Counted from the stretch's first letter, positions 41,818-50,327 are shown. The stretch is 64,000 nt of DNA from Sphaerisporangium krabiense (GCF_014200435.1 NZ_JACHBR010000002.1:238501-302500), one strand, 5' to 3'. Made by a program: numbers and translations. Notes: generated from the letters alone by a model not told the origin.

Positions 41818-43052
41818 GCACCGACGCCGAGATCGGACACAGCGCCCACGAGGCCCCCGTCACCGGCATGGCACGCTACCTGCGGCTCGCCGCGACCCCG
41901 GGCGCCGTGCCCATGACCCTGGCCGCGCTGGTGGGACGGCTGCCGAGCGGCATGGCGGGCCTGCTGCTCGTCACCGGCTTCGTCCAGAGCAACGGCTCCT
42001 ACGCCCAGGCGGGCGTCGCCGCCGCCTGCTACGCGGTGGGCGTGGGCGTGTCGGGCCCGCTGCGGGGCCGCGCGGTGGACCGGCGGGGCGCCAGGGGCGT
42101 GCTGCTGGTCGCCGGGGCCGGCCAGGCGCTCGCGTTCCTGGCGCTGCTGGCCGCCCTGGCCGCCGAGACGCCGGCGGTGGTGCCGCTGGCGCTGTCGTTC
42201 GTGGTCGGCGCGCTGCTGCCGCCGATCGGCCCGGTCATGCGGACGATGTGGAGCCGCTCGCTGACCGACCAGGGCCTGCGGTCGGCGGCCTTCGCCCTGG
42301 AGTCCGTCATCGTGGACGCGGTGTTCATCGTCGGCCCGTCGGTCGTGGCCCTGCTGCTCGCGGTGTCGAACTCCAGCGTCGCCATCGGCGTGACCGCCGT
42401 GTTCACCGCCGCCGGGTGCCTCGCGCTGGCCGGGGCTCCGGCGATCGGGGCGCTGCGGCCGGTGGAGGGCGCGGCGCGCGACTGGCGCGGCCCGCTGCGC
42501 GTGGCCGGGGTGCGCTGGATGCTGCCGGTCGGTCTGCTGGCCACGGGAAGCATCACCGGCGTCGAGGTCGCGCTGCTGGCCACCGCGGACGCCCAGGGGC
42601 ACGCCGACCTCGGCGGCCTGCTGATCGCCGCGTTCTCGGTGGGCAGCGTGTTCGGCGGGTTCGCCTACGGCGCGGTGAAGCTGCGCGGCACCAGTGCGGC
42701 GCACCTCGGGGTCTTCCTCGCCGTGCTCGCCGCCGGGTACGCCGTGGCGGTCGCCGTGACGAACCTGTGGCTGCTGGCCGTGGTGTTCGCGGTGGCGGGC
42801 GTCGCGCTCGCGCCGATGATGACGGCGCAGTACACGGCGATGGAGGAGGTCGCGCCCGAGGACGCGATGACCGAGTCGTTCGCGTGGCTGAACGCCCTCG
42901 GGCAGGGCGGCGGCGCGCTGGCGGCCACGGCGGCCGGGGCGCTGGCCGCGGACGGGCGTCCGGGCGGCGGGTTCCTGGTGGCCGCCGCGATGTCGGTCGC
43001 CGCGGCCCTGCTGACCCTCGCACTCCGCCGTCCGCGGGCGGTTTCCGCATGA
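41814..43052 (+). CDS. MFS transporter, likely product exporter
   Basis: 412 aa, ATG 41814 overlapping the preceding stop, with AGGAGGAGACCC upstream. Eleven to twelve hydrophobic helices; the loop after helix 2 reads RGRAVDRRGARGVLL, the major-facilitator motif A type. YWAR-like drug-efflux features are limited, but the closing position in a biosynthetic operon and similarity in layout to small MFS efflux proteins suggest export of, and self-protection against, the pathway product. It is the last of six genes translationally coupled from the TPR gene on. Confidence 0.88.
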   Translation: MSTDAEIGHSAHEAPVTGMARYLRLAATPGAVPMTLAALVGRLPSGMAGLLLVTGFVQSNGSYAQAGVAAACYAVGVGVSGPLRGRAVDRRGARGVLLVAGAGQALAFLALLAALAAETPAVVPLALSFVVGALLPPIGPVMRTMWSRSLTDQGLRSAAFALESVIVDAVFIVGPSVVALLLAVSNSSVAIGVTAVFTAAGCLALAGAPAIGALRPVEGAARDWRGPLRVAGVRWMLPVGLLATGSITGVEVALLATADAQGHADLGGLLIAAFSVGSVFGGFAYGAVKLRGTSAAHLGVFLAVLAAGYAVAVAVTNLWLLAVVFAVAGVALAPMMTAQYTAMEEVAPEDAMTESFAWLNALGQGGGALAATAAGALAADGRPGGGFLVAAAMSVAAALLTLALRRPRAVSA

Positions 43053-43171
43053 AACCCCGCATAAGCCGCATCCTTCGGCGAGTGCCCACGGCGCGCGGGA
43101 TGGATGGGTAGCTTGGCTTCGTCCGCACGCCGGCCACCGGGCCGCGCGGCAGAGTGAACGTGGGGGTGGGC

Positions 43172-44341
43172 ATGACGGTCACCGTGCCGTCGCCGGAGGC
43201 GGTGCCGTTCGACGCGACCTGTCCTCTCATGGGGGTGGAGGAGGAGTACTTCGTCGTCGATCCGGCGACGCGCGCGGCCATGCCGCGCGGGGCGGAGGTG
43301 GTCCGGCGCGCCGGGCGCCGGCTGCACGACCGGGTCAGCCTGGAGTTCACCATGTTCCAGATGGAGGCCAAGACGCCGCCGTGCGCCGGGCTGCCCGAGC
43401 TGGAGCGCGAACTGCGGCGCATGCGCGCGGAGGTCGCCGCGGCGGCCCGCGAGGAAGGGCTGGCCCCGGTGGCGACCGGCACCGCCGTGCTCGGCGACTA
43501 CGTGCCGCCGCTCATCCACGAGGACCCCCGGTACGCGATCGGCATCGCCAACTACCGTTCCCTGCACGACGAGGCCGCCATCTGCGCCGGGCACGTCCAC
43601 GTCCACCTGCCCGACCGCGAGCGGGCCGTGCTGGTGAGCAACCACCTGCGGCCGTGGCTGCCCGTGCTCATCGCCCTGATGGCCAACTCGCCGTTCTGGC
43701 AGGGGCACGACACCGGCTACGCCTCCTACCGCACCCTCACCTGGGGCAAGTGGCCGGTCGCCGGCCCGCCGCCGTACTTCTCCTCGCTGGCCGAGTACGA
43801 GGAGGTGGTGGCCGCGCTCGGCGAGTCCGGCGCGCTGGTGGACCCCGGCACGATCTTCTGGGACATCCGGCCCTCCGCCCACCTGCCCACGCTGGAGGTC
43901 AGGGTCACCGACGTCGCCGGCACGGCGGGGGAGTCGGCGCTACTGGCCGCGATCGTGCGCGCGCTGGTCGTGGTCTCCCTGGAGCGGGTCGAGCGCGGCG
44001 ACCACGGCCCGCGCCTGTCGGGCGAGCGGCTGCGGGTGGCGTACTGGCGCGCCTGCCGCGACGGCCTGGACGGGCACGGCATCGACCCGCTCACCGGGCG
44101 GCTGTGCCCGGCGGCCGAGCTGGTCGGCACGCTGCTCGCGCACATCAGGCCGTCCCTGGCCCGCACCGGCGACCTCGCCGTGGTCACCCGGCGGCTGGAG
44201 CGCCTGCTGGCCGAGGGCGGCGGCGCGGCCCGCCAGCGCGCCGCCTTCGCCGCGCGCGGACGGGCCGCCGACGTGGTGGACCACCTGGTGGCGTCGTACA
44301 TCGGCCCCGCGGATCGGGACGAGCCGCAAGAGCACGCCTGA
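43172..44341 (+). CDS. GCS2/YbdK-type carboxylate-amine ligase (glutamate-cysteine ligase-like)
   Basis: 389 aa from ATG 43172 (a GTG at 43154 is possible). Signatures of the glutamate-cysteine ligase family 2: LMGVEEEYFVVD near residue 20, FQMEAKTPPC, ATGTAVLGDYV, CAGHVHVHLPD and FWDIRPSAHLPTLEVRVTDV. These enzymes form gamma-glutamyl or similar amide bonds with ATP, though many actinobacterial YbdK copies have unknown substrates. It lies 119 bp downstream of the MFS gene on the same strand and could be part of the pearlin locus, for instance capping a carboxylate or amine of the product, or independent. Confidence 0.87.
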   Translation: MTVTVPSPEAVPFDATCPLMGVEEEYFVVDPATRAAMPRGAEVVRRAGRRLHDRVSLEFTMFQMEAKTPPCAGLPELERELRRMRAEVAAAAREEGLAPVATGTAVLGDYVPPLIHEDPRYAIGIANYRSLHDEAAICAGHVHVHLPDRERAVLVSNHLRPWLPVLIALMANSPFWQGHDTGYASYRTLTWGKWPVAGPPPYFSSLAEYEEVVAALGESGALVDPGTIFWDIRPSAHLPTLEVRVTDVAGTAGESALLAAIVRALVVVSLERVERGDHGPRLSGERLRVAYWRACRDGLDGHGIDPLTGRLCPAAELVGTLLAHIRPSLARTGDLAVVTRRLERLLAEGGGAARQRAAFAARGRAADVVDHLVASYIGPADRDEPQEHA

Positions 44342-44392
44342 CGGGCCACGGGCCGCCTCGGCCGGGCCCGCTCAGCGGGCGAGGCGGGCCGC

Positions 44393-45952
44393 TCAGGGGG
44401 CGAGGTGCTCGCTCAGGAAGCGGCGCAGCGGCTCGACGTGCCGGACGGGGTCGCGCCACTGCGCCTGGAGGTCCTCCAGCAGGTGCCGCTCGGCGACCTG
44501 CGCGCCGCGCCGCCACACCCGGACCACCGGATGGAGGAACGCGCTCTCGTCGGCGCGGTCGGGCGTCGGGTGCCGCTGGATGGCGAACACGTCGCCGTGG
44601 TCGCGGCGGCCCCACCGCAGCGTGACCGTGACCAGCAGGTCCTCGCCCGCGAACCGCTCGGCCGCGTAGTCCTCCGGCAGGTCCTCGTAGCGATGGAACC
44701 CCCCGGTCGCCGGGTCGCGCACGTAGGCGTCGGCCAGGTACTCGAACTGCGTCCACAGCGCCGAGCTGTGGTTGACCCGCTCCAGCACGGTGAAGGTCAG
44801 CTCGCCGGCGTCCGCCGGCACGGGGTGCCGGGGGAGCGGGGTGTCCTCGTAGCGCTCGGCGAGCAGCGCGGCCAGCGTGCGCAGGTTGTAGCGGAAGCCG
44901 TCGATGAACGCCGAGGACGCCCGCTTGAAGTCGCGGGCCTGCATCAGCGTGCCCGCGAAGTACAGGCCGTCCACGTTCGGCGACTGGAAGTCGGGGCCGA
45001 TCGCGGGCATGCGCCCGCCCCGGAGGGTCTCGGGCGCGCAGGAGGCGCCGAAGATGCCCGCGTCCATGGTGAAGCCGGTGCAGCGCACCACCGCGTCGTA
45101 CTCCAGCAGCGCCTGCTCACCCTCGGCCAGGGTGTAGGTGATGGCGGCCTTGTAGTGGCCGCCCTCGCGCCAGAGGCGGTCGACGGTGCATTCGAGCACG
45201 CCGTGCAGGGTCTTGAACCAGTAGCTGTCCAGCAGTGCCCCGTACTGGCCGCGCACGTGCCCGGGGTGCTTGCTCGTCCAGGCGAGCCGCGTCGGGCTGG
45301 GGCTGGCCATGTGGATGATCGCGGCGTGCGGCAGCATGGCGTGGGCGGTCTCGAACGCCGAGTTGCCCTTGCCGATGATCAGCACCCGCTTGCCGGTGAA
45401 GTCCTCGCCGGACACGCTGACGTCCTCATAGCCGTCGGCCAGCTCGATGCCCGGGATATCGGGGATGTACGGCCCGCCCCAGCCGGTGGCGACGATGAGG
45501 CACTCGGCGTGGAACACCTCGCCGCCCGCGTGCACGGTGAAGCGTCCATCGGACTTCTCCACGCGCTCGACGGCGGTGCCGTACCGGACGTTCAGCGCGT
45601 GCTCACGCTGGAAGTCGGCCAGGTAGCGCACCAGGTCGTCGGCGGAGGGGAAGTACTCGCGCGAGTACCGGGGGAACTGCAGGGCGGGGGAGTCGTTGAG
45701 CAGCGAGTTCCAGTCCCACCGCAGCAGGATCTCCGGATCCTTCTCGACGGTGTTCACCTTGTTGAGCGAGATCAGCCGGCGGTGGCGGGGGAACCTGCGG
45801 AAGAAGCCGCCCGGCGCGTCCTCGCGTTCCAGCGTGACGTAGTCGAGGCCGGCGCGGCCGAGGAAGTAGCTGAGCTGCAGTCCGGCGGGGCCGGCTCCGA
45901 TGATCAGGTAGCGGTGCGTGTGCGCGCGTGCCGCCGGGGCGGTCGGGGGCAT
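44393..45952 (-). CDS. FAD/NAD(P)-binding flavin monooxygenase-type oxidoreductase
   Basis: 519 aa, ATG 45952 after AGGAGG. First Rossmann motif IIGAGPAGLQLSYFLGRAG (about 19-37), NADP motif VLIIGKGNSAFETA (about 190-203), and an ATGWGGPYIPDIPG loop; RCTGFTMD and YFAGTLMQARDFKRASSAFIDGF belong to the C-terminal FAD part. The shape is that of class B flavoprotein monooxygenases or FOXRED2-like proteins. The C-terminal 130 residues (after LPRHPVPADAG) form an additional domain of unknown function. Third gene of a minus-strand group with the membrane and AhpD-like proteins. Confidence 0.83.
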   Translation of the reverse strand: MPPTAPAARAHTHRYLIIGAGPAGLQLSYFLGRAGLDYVTLEREDAPGGFFRRFPRHRRLISLNKVNTVEKDPEILLRWDWNSLLNDSPALQFPRYSREYFPSADDLVRYLADFQREHALNVRYGTAVERVEKSDGRFTVHAGGEVFHAECLIVATGWGGPYIPDIPGIELADGYEDVSVSGEDFTGKRVLIIGKGNSAFETAHAMLPHAAIIHMASPSPTRLAWTSKHPGHVRGQYGALLDSYWFKTLHGVLECTVDRLWREGGHYKAAITYTLAEGEQALLEYDAVVRCTGFTMDAGIFGASCAPETLRGGRMPAIGPDFQSPNVDGLYFAGTLMQARDFKRASSAFIDGFRYNLRTLAALLAERYEDTPLPRHPVPADAGELTFTVLERVNHSSALWTQFEYLADAYVRDPATGGFHRYEDLPEDYAAERFAGEDLLVTVTLRWGRRDHGDVFAIQRHPTPDRADESAFLHPVVRVWRRGAQVAERHLLEDLQAQWRDPVRHVEPLRRFLSEHLAP

Positions 45953-46102
45953 GGACGGTCCTCCTGCGAGGGGTGACGCCGCGCTCGCGGCATGGGCAGG
46001 CCCCGCCTCGCGTGGGGGAGACGGGGTGGTCGTCGCGTGCCGGAGCGCCGGGCGAACGCACGCGTCACGGGCTCCGCGCCCCGGCGTTCACGCCCGTCAT
46101 GC

Positions 46103-46666
46103 TCACGCGGAGGCGGCCGCGCAGCGGCAGCTCATCGCGGCGCGTTCGGCGGTGTTCGGCCTGCGGTGCAGCCACATGGCCACCACCATCGGCGCGAACA
46201 CGACCGCATTGTAGAACAGGTGCAGTTCCACGCGCGGGACCACGAGCTGCAGGACGCTCGTCGGCACGGGCTTGCCGAGCAGGTAGAGGCCGGTCAGCTT
46301 CTGGCCGAGCAGCAGCAGGTGCTCGAAGTGGTGCCAGACCTGGATGCCGAGCGAGACGTACCACCAGGTGCGCGCCCTGCCGGTGAAGCCCTTGCGCAGG
46401 AGGATGAGCCCGATGAGCATGAGCAGCGCGTAGCCGTAGTGCATCCACTCGGAGGTCACGAGCCAGGGGAACGGCCCGCCGAGCACGCCGCGGGCCTCGG
46501 GCAGCGGCCAGCCGAGGGCGTAGATCTGGATCGCCTGGGCGACGTGCTCGGCCCAGTGGGCGAGCACGATGAACAGGAAGACGTTGAGGCCGAGCCGGTG
46601 GTGGTCGGTGTTCATCGAGCCGATCAGGCCCGCGCGCGAGGGTAACGCGCCGGAGTGTGTCGCCAT
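46103..46666 (-). CDS. Integral membrane protein, unknown family
   Basis: 187 aa, ATG 46666 after GGAGC. Four to five hydrophobic segments contain many His and Trp near helix ends: LFIVLAHWAEHVAQAIQIY, WMHYGYALLMLIGLILL, WYVSLGIQVWHHFEHLLLL and LHLFYNAVVFAPMVVAMWL. The conserved-looking HWAEH, WHHFEH and WMHYG clusters could bind a metal or haem, but I recognise no family. It lies between an AhpD-like protein and a flavin monooxygenase, suggesting a redox role at the membrane. Confidence 0.75.
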   Translation of the reverse strand: MATHSGALPSRAGLIGSMNTDHHRLGLNVFLFIVLAHWAEHVAQAIQIYALGWPLPEARGVLGGPFPWLVTSEWMHYGYALLMLIGLILLRKGFTGRARTWWYVSLGIQVWHHFEHLLLLGQKLTGLYLLGKPVPTSVLQLVVPRVELHLFYNAVVFAPMVVAMWLHRRPNTAERAAMSCRCAAASA

Positions 46667-46729
46667 CGCCTGTGCTCCAGTCTTTCGTCGGACGCGGCGG
46701 CCGCGCGCGGGGCGGTGGCGCGCCGGAGG

Positions 46730-47287
46730 TCAGTGCTCGGGGGATCGGGCCAGCAGGGACAGGTACCCGTCCGCGGCGACGTGCCCGGCCCGTGCCGCGT
46801 ACATGGCGGGGTCGTCGGGCGCGGACGTCGCCAGCCCGTCGACGTAGCGGTTCACCATGCAGAACGCGGCCGCGAGCAGCACGGTGTCGTGGATCTCCAG
46901 GTCCGTGGCGCCCGCGGCGCGCGCCGCGGCCACGTGGGCCTCGGTCACGTGCTCGCCGCCCCGCTGGACCGCCGTGGCGATGCCGAGCAGGGCGCGCAGC
47001 CGGTCCGGCACGGGGGCGGCGCCCGGGTCGTCGCGGACGCGTTCCACCAGGTGCATGCCTTCGGGGAGCTGGGCGGCGGCGTTGGCGGCGTGGGAGCGGT
47101 AGCAGAAGTCGCAGTCGTTGAGCGCCGAGACGTGGGCGGCGATGAGCTCGCGTTCGCCGTGGGTCAGGGGGCCCTCCCCGCGGAGCATCACCTCGGCCAG
47201 CTCGATGAGCGGGCGTGCGGTCTCCGGACGGTACCGGAAGAGGCCGCGGACCCCGGGCTCGTCGTTACCGAGGGCGATGTGGGGCAT
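46730..47287 (-). CDS. Carboxymuconolactone decarboxylase/AhpD-like protein 1
   Basis: 185 aa, ATG 47287 after AAGGAG. The AhpD-type redox centre CDFCYRSHAANAAAQ (CxxC with the downstream His) is near residue 75, and the conserved E-rich helix EVMLRGEGPLTHGERELIAA precedes it. Such proteins reduce peroxides or act as small thiol oxidoreductases or decarboxylase-like enzymes. It is a close paralogue of the protein at 48026-48721, sharing DTVLLAAAFCMVNRYVDGLAT almost word for word. First gene of the minus-strand trio. Confidence 0.86.
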   Translation of the reverse strand: MPHIALGNDEPGVRGLFRYRPETARPLIELAEVMLRGEGPLTHGERELIAAHVSALNDCDFCYRSHAANAAAQLPEGMHLVERVRDDPGAAPVPDRLRALLGIATAVQRGGEHVTEAHVAAARAAGATDLEIHDTVLLAAAFCMVNRYVDGLATSAPDDPAMYAARAGHVAADGYLSLLARSPEH

Positions 47288-47552
47288 GGGGCTCCTTGTC
47301 GCACGAGAACGGCGCCGTGCGGCCCGGCGAGGACCATCCGACGAATGTTCATGCTCGTCATGGTTTTGGCCGGTGTCAATGGTCCGATTTACCGCGTGTT
47401 ATGTACGTCCAAGTCCGTAATTACGGTCACCCCTATTGGCACGTGGCCGGTAGGTAAGTCTGTCCTAACTCCCTTTTGTCTGTCCTGATCCACTCGCGTA
47501 GCGTCGCCGTCGCGCCCTCCGAAAGATCCGCACCGCTCATGAGGAGACCGTA
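47288..47552. promoter_or_regulatory. Divergent promoter region with a CCGTAATTACGG palindrome
   Basis: 265 bp of lower GC content between the AhpD-like and SnoaL-like genes. It has a perfect 12-bp palindrome CCGTAATTACGG (47415-47426), whose core GTAATTAC also occurs upstream of the PEARL minus operon, and a direct repeat GTCTGTCCT at 47458-47466 and 47478-47486 (20-bp spacing). Likely operators for a regulator not visible in the window. Confidence 0.55.
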
Positions 47553-47948
47553 ATGTCTGAGAATCCCGACATCAGCGCCGCCCGTGCGAGTTACGAGTCG
47601 ATCACGAAGGGGGACCTGGACTACATCCGCGACAACCTGCTCGCCGACGACGTGGTCTTCCACGTCCCCGGGCACGGCGCGCTGGCCGGCGAGTACCGGG
47701 GCAAGGCGGACGTGATCGGCTACCTGTCCCGGCTCGTCGACGTCACCGGCAACACCATGCGCTACGAGCCGGAGGCCTTCCTGTCCGGCGACGGGCACAT
47801 CGCGGTGTTCCTGCGCATCCGCGGCGACCGCGCCGGCAAGGAGCTCGACGAGCGCGGCGTCCACGTGTTCCGGATCGCCGGCGGGAGGATCGCCGAGCGC
47901 TGGAGCTTCCCGCAGGACTCCTACGCCGTGGACCAGTTCTTCTCCTAG
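47553..47948 (+). CDS. SnoaL-like / NTF2-fold protein
   Basis: 131 aa, ATG 47553 after GAGGAGACC. Cone-shaped NTF2 fold inferred from ARASYESITKGDLDYIRDNL at the start, DVVFHVPGHGALAGEYRG, and ERGVHVFRIAGGRIAERWSF towards the end, as in ketosteroid-isomerase-like and SnoaL-type proteins. Members isomerise, cyclise or hydrolyse small substrates, and many are of unknown role. It lies between two paralogous AhpD-like genes. Confidence 0.85.
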   Translation: MSENPDISAARASYESITKGDLDYIRDNLLADDVVFHVPGHGALAGEYRGKADVIGYLSRLVDVTGNTMRYEPEAFLSGDGHIAVFLRIRGDRAGKELDERGVHVFRIAGGRIAERWSFPQDSYAVDQFFS

Positions 47949-48025
47949 ACCGCGGCCCGGCTCCGGGGGAGCCCGCCCGGCCTGTGCCGCGACCGCCGCG
48001 CGGGCCGGGGACCGCCCGGGCTCCG

Positions 48026-48721
48026 TCAGGACGCCCGGGGCAGCTGCTCGCCGTTCACCGCCACGTAGCCGCCGGTCATCCTGGCCCGCGCCGCGTAGAC
48101 GGCCGGGTCCTCCGGCGCGAACGTCGCCAGGCCGTCGACGTAGCGGTTGTACATGCAGAACGCCGCCGCGATGAGCACGGTGTCGTGGATCTCCAGGTCC
48201 GTGGCGCCGGCCTCGCGGGCGGCGTCCACCAGCTCGCCGGTCACCTGCCTGCCGTCCTGCTGCACGGTGCCGGCGATGCGCAGCAACGCCCTCAGCTTGG
48301 CCGTGACCGGTGCCGAGTCGAGGTCCTCGCACACCTGCTCCACCAGCGTCATGCCCTCGGGGGCGCGCACCGCGGCGAAGGCCGCGTGGGTGTAGAAGCA
48401 GAACCGGCACTGGTTCCTCGCGGACACGTACGCCGCGATCAGCTCCCGGTCGCCGCGGCTCAGCGTGCTCTCCCCGCACAGCAGCACCTCGGACAGCAGG
48501 ATGAGGGGATGCGCCGTCTCCGGGCGGTACTGGAAAAGCGCCCGTATTCCGGGTTCGTTGGTGCCGAGCGCGATATGCGGGCCCGAATCCCGGCGGTCAC
48601 CGAGAGAAACCGAAGGAGGACGCTGGGGCCATTTCAGATGCGATGAAATTTCCTCGGGCGCGCTCGCGTCCGCCACGTCGCCGGCGGGCCGGGGCGCCGG
48701 GTGGGTCACCGAGGTCGTCAT
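48026..48721 (-). CDS. Carboxymuconolactone decarboxylase/AhpD-like protein 2
   Basis: 231 aa from ATG 48721; the reading frame extends far upstream without family similarity, so this start is a choice based on ATG and an AAAGG about 12 bases before. Core: EVLLCGESTLSRGDRELIAA, then CRFCFYTHAAFAAV with the CxxC-His site, and HDTVLIAAAFCMYNRYVDG. A 45-residue N-terminal extension (HPAPRPAGDVADASAPEE) is not in paralogue 1. It converges on the SnoaL-like gene (77-bp gap), so the two paralogues bracket it. Confidence 0.83.
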   Translation of the reverse strand: MTTSVTHPAPRPAGDVADASAPEEISSHLKWPQRPPSVSLGDRRDSGPHIALGTNEPGIRALFQYRPETAHPLILLSEVLLCGESTLSRGDRELIAAYVSARNQCRFCFYTHAAFAAVRAPEGMTLVEQVCEDLDSAPVTAKLRALLRIAGTVQQDGRQVTGELVDAAREAGATDLEIHDTVLIAAAFCMYNRYVDGLATFAPEDPAVYAARARMTGGYVAVNGEQLPRAS

Positions 48722-48965
48722 GATGTCCGAAGCCCTTTCTCGCGTCATCTCGCCGTTTCGGCGCAGTTGCCACTGTGCGTCGCCCGGCGGCGCGGAAACA
48801 GGGCCGCGCGCGTTCATGAAGCTGTGGGCGCGCGTCCGGTTCCTGACGGCCGCGCGGGTTGACAGGAATGGTTTGCGCGCGTCGCGCGACTCGGCAAGCG
48901 AGAAGTTGTCCCCGGCCGCCGCGCGGGGCGACGCTGGACGTCGGACGAGTGATCGGGGGTGCGCG

Positions 48966-49196
48966 GTGGCGCCGGAATCGTACCTGACCGTGGTTCGCGG
49001 CGACCCGAGTCCCGAGGAGCTCGCCGCGCTCATCGTGGCGCTCGCCGCCCGCGCCGCCTCCGCAGAGAACGCCGAGGATCCCCAGGTCTCCGCAGATGCC
49101 GCGGAGCCCGCCCGGCGCCGCTGGCGGGACGCCGCCCGGCGCGCCCCCGCCCCCGGCGGAGACGCCGGCGCCTGGCGCGTGAGCGGCTGGGCCTGA
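48966..49196 (+). CDS. Acyl-CoA carboxylase epsilon subunit
   Basis: 76 aa from GTG 48966 with GGGGGTG upstream. The start YLTVVRGDPSPEELAALIVALAAR (about residues 6-29) and the C-terminal WRVSGWA are the hallmark of small epsilon subunits of actinobacterial acetyl/propionyl-CoA carboxylases, which stabilise the alpha-beta complex. The beta subunit normally encoded next to it is absent, so this is an orphan epsilon. Lying 138 bp before the enediyne cassette, it may boost malonyl-CoA supply for the PKS using a carboxylase encoded elsewhere. Confidence 0.85.
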   Translation: MAPESYLTVVRGDPSPEELAALIVALAARAASAENAEDPQVSADAAEPARRRWRDAARRAPAPGGDAGAWRVSGWA

Positions 49197-49334
49197 CGGG
49201 GAAATGCGGGAAATTCCCGGGTCGGCATGGTACCGCAATACGGGAGATGTAACTCACGGATCGCGCATATGACCATGAAATGGTCGCTGATGTGAGTAAC
49301 CGTCATCGGCTGACGGTGAAACGTGAGGAGCATC

Positions 49335-50327
49335 ATGCCTACCCTGTTCGGTTCGCTGCGCAGACTCCTGTTGACGCCGTCGCTGGCCGAGGTGACTTTC
49401 GGCGAGCGGGGTTTTCCCGTCACCCCGACGGACGCCACACGGCGGCTTGAGGCCATTCCCCAGGCGGTGATCTGCGGATTCGAGTGGGGAATCGACGCGC
49501 GCGACCAGTGGGAGGTCGAGCGCCGCCTGAGCCTTGTCGACCCCGAGCACCGCGGTTTCGCCTACGAGGGCGCGACGATGGCGTTCACGGTCGTGGACGC
49601 GATGGGCGGCGGGCGCGGGCACCGCACCCGCGACCTCCTCCTCGGCCCCGGGCAGCCGCACATCTTCCTCACCTACATCGGCATCGGCTTCGCCATGGCG
49701 CGACTGCCGAGGCCGCTGTGGAAGAAGGTCATGCCCGATCTGAGCGGCTCGGCCTACTACCCGACCATGAGCTGGCTCGCCGTGGACGGCTACGGCTTCG
49801 ACCGCGCCTACTTCGAGACCCGGCGCTGGGTGGACGAGCAGCGCGTGCCCGCCGCCTACCCGTGGGAGGGGTCCCCGGACTACTTCCTGCGCGCGGTGGA
49901 CCAGGGCATCGGCAGGGCGCTGTGGTTCATCCACGGCGGTCAGGCCGCCGACGTGGCCGCGCACGTGCGCGCGTTCGCCTCGCACCGGCAGGCCGACCTG
50001 TGGGGCGGCGTCGGCCTCGCCGCGACCTTCGCCGGCGGCGCCGAGCCCGAGGTCCTCGCGATCCTGCGCGCCGAGGCCGGCGAGTACCGGCCCGAGGTGG
50101 CCCAGGGCGCGGTCTTCGCGGCCAAGGCCCGCGACTTCGCCGGGTTCGTGCCCCCGCACACCGAGGTCGCCACCTCGGTCCTCGCCGGCCTCACCGTCCG
50201 CGGCGCCGTCGCGCTCGCCGACGACGCGGCCGTGACCGCGCCGGCCTCCGGCGTCCCCGCCTACGAGCTGTGGCGGCGCGGCGTGCGGGCGCGATTCGTC
50301 TCCGAGGGCTCGCCCGTCGCGGGCTGA
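49335..50327 (+). CDS. Enediyne biosynthesis protein UNBL-type (DUF1702), copy 1
   Basis: 330 aa, ATG 49335 after GAGGAG. DUF1702 proteins are one of the conserved unknowns encoded with enediyne PKSs. Signatures: FGSLRRLLLTPSLAEVTFGERGF, RGFAYEGATMAFTVVDAM, GIGFAMARLPRPLWKKV, LAVDGYGFDRAYF, DQGIGRALWFIHGG, GLAATFAGGAE, and VPAYELWRRGVRARF at the end. No signal peptide or membrane helix. Biochemical function is undetermined. A paralogue follows 209 bp downstream. Confidence 0.9.
   Translation: MPTLFGSLRRLLLTPSLAEVTFGERGFPVTPTDATRRLEAIPQAVICGFEWGIDARDQWEVERRLSLVDPEHRGFAYEGATMAFTVVDAMGGGRGHRTRDLLLGPGQPHIFLTYIGIGFAMARLPRPLWKKVMPDLSGSAYYPTMSWLAVDGYGFDRAYFETRRWVDEQRVPAAYPWEGSPDYFLRAVDQGIGRALWFIHGGQAADVAAHVRAFASHRQADLWGGVGLAATFAGGAEPEVLAILRAEAGEYRPEVAQGAVFAAKARDFAGFVPPHTEVATSVLAGLTVRGAVALADDAAVTAPASGVPAYELWRRGVRARFVSEGSPVAG

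Noticed and set aside
48722..49456. Long N-terminal extension of AhpD-like protein 2
   Set aside because: It would read antisense through the epsilon-subunit gene and has no AhpD-family content.
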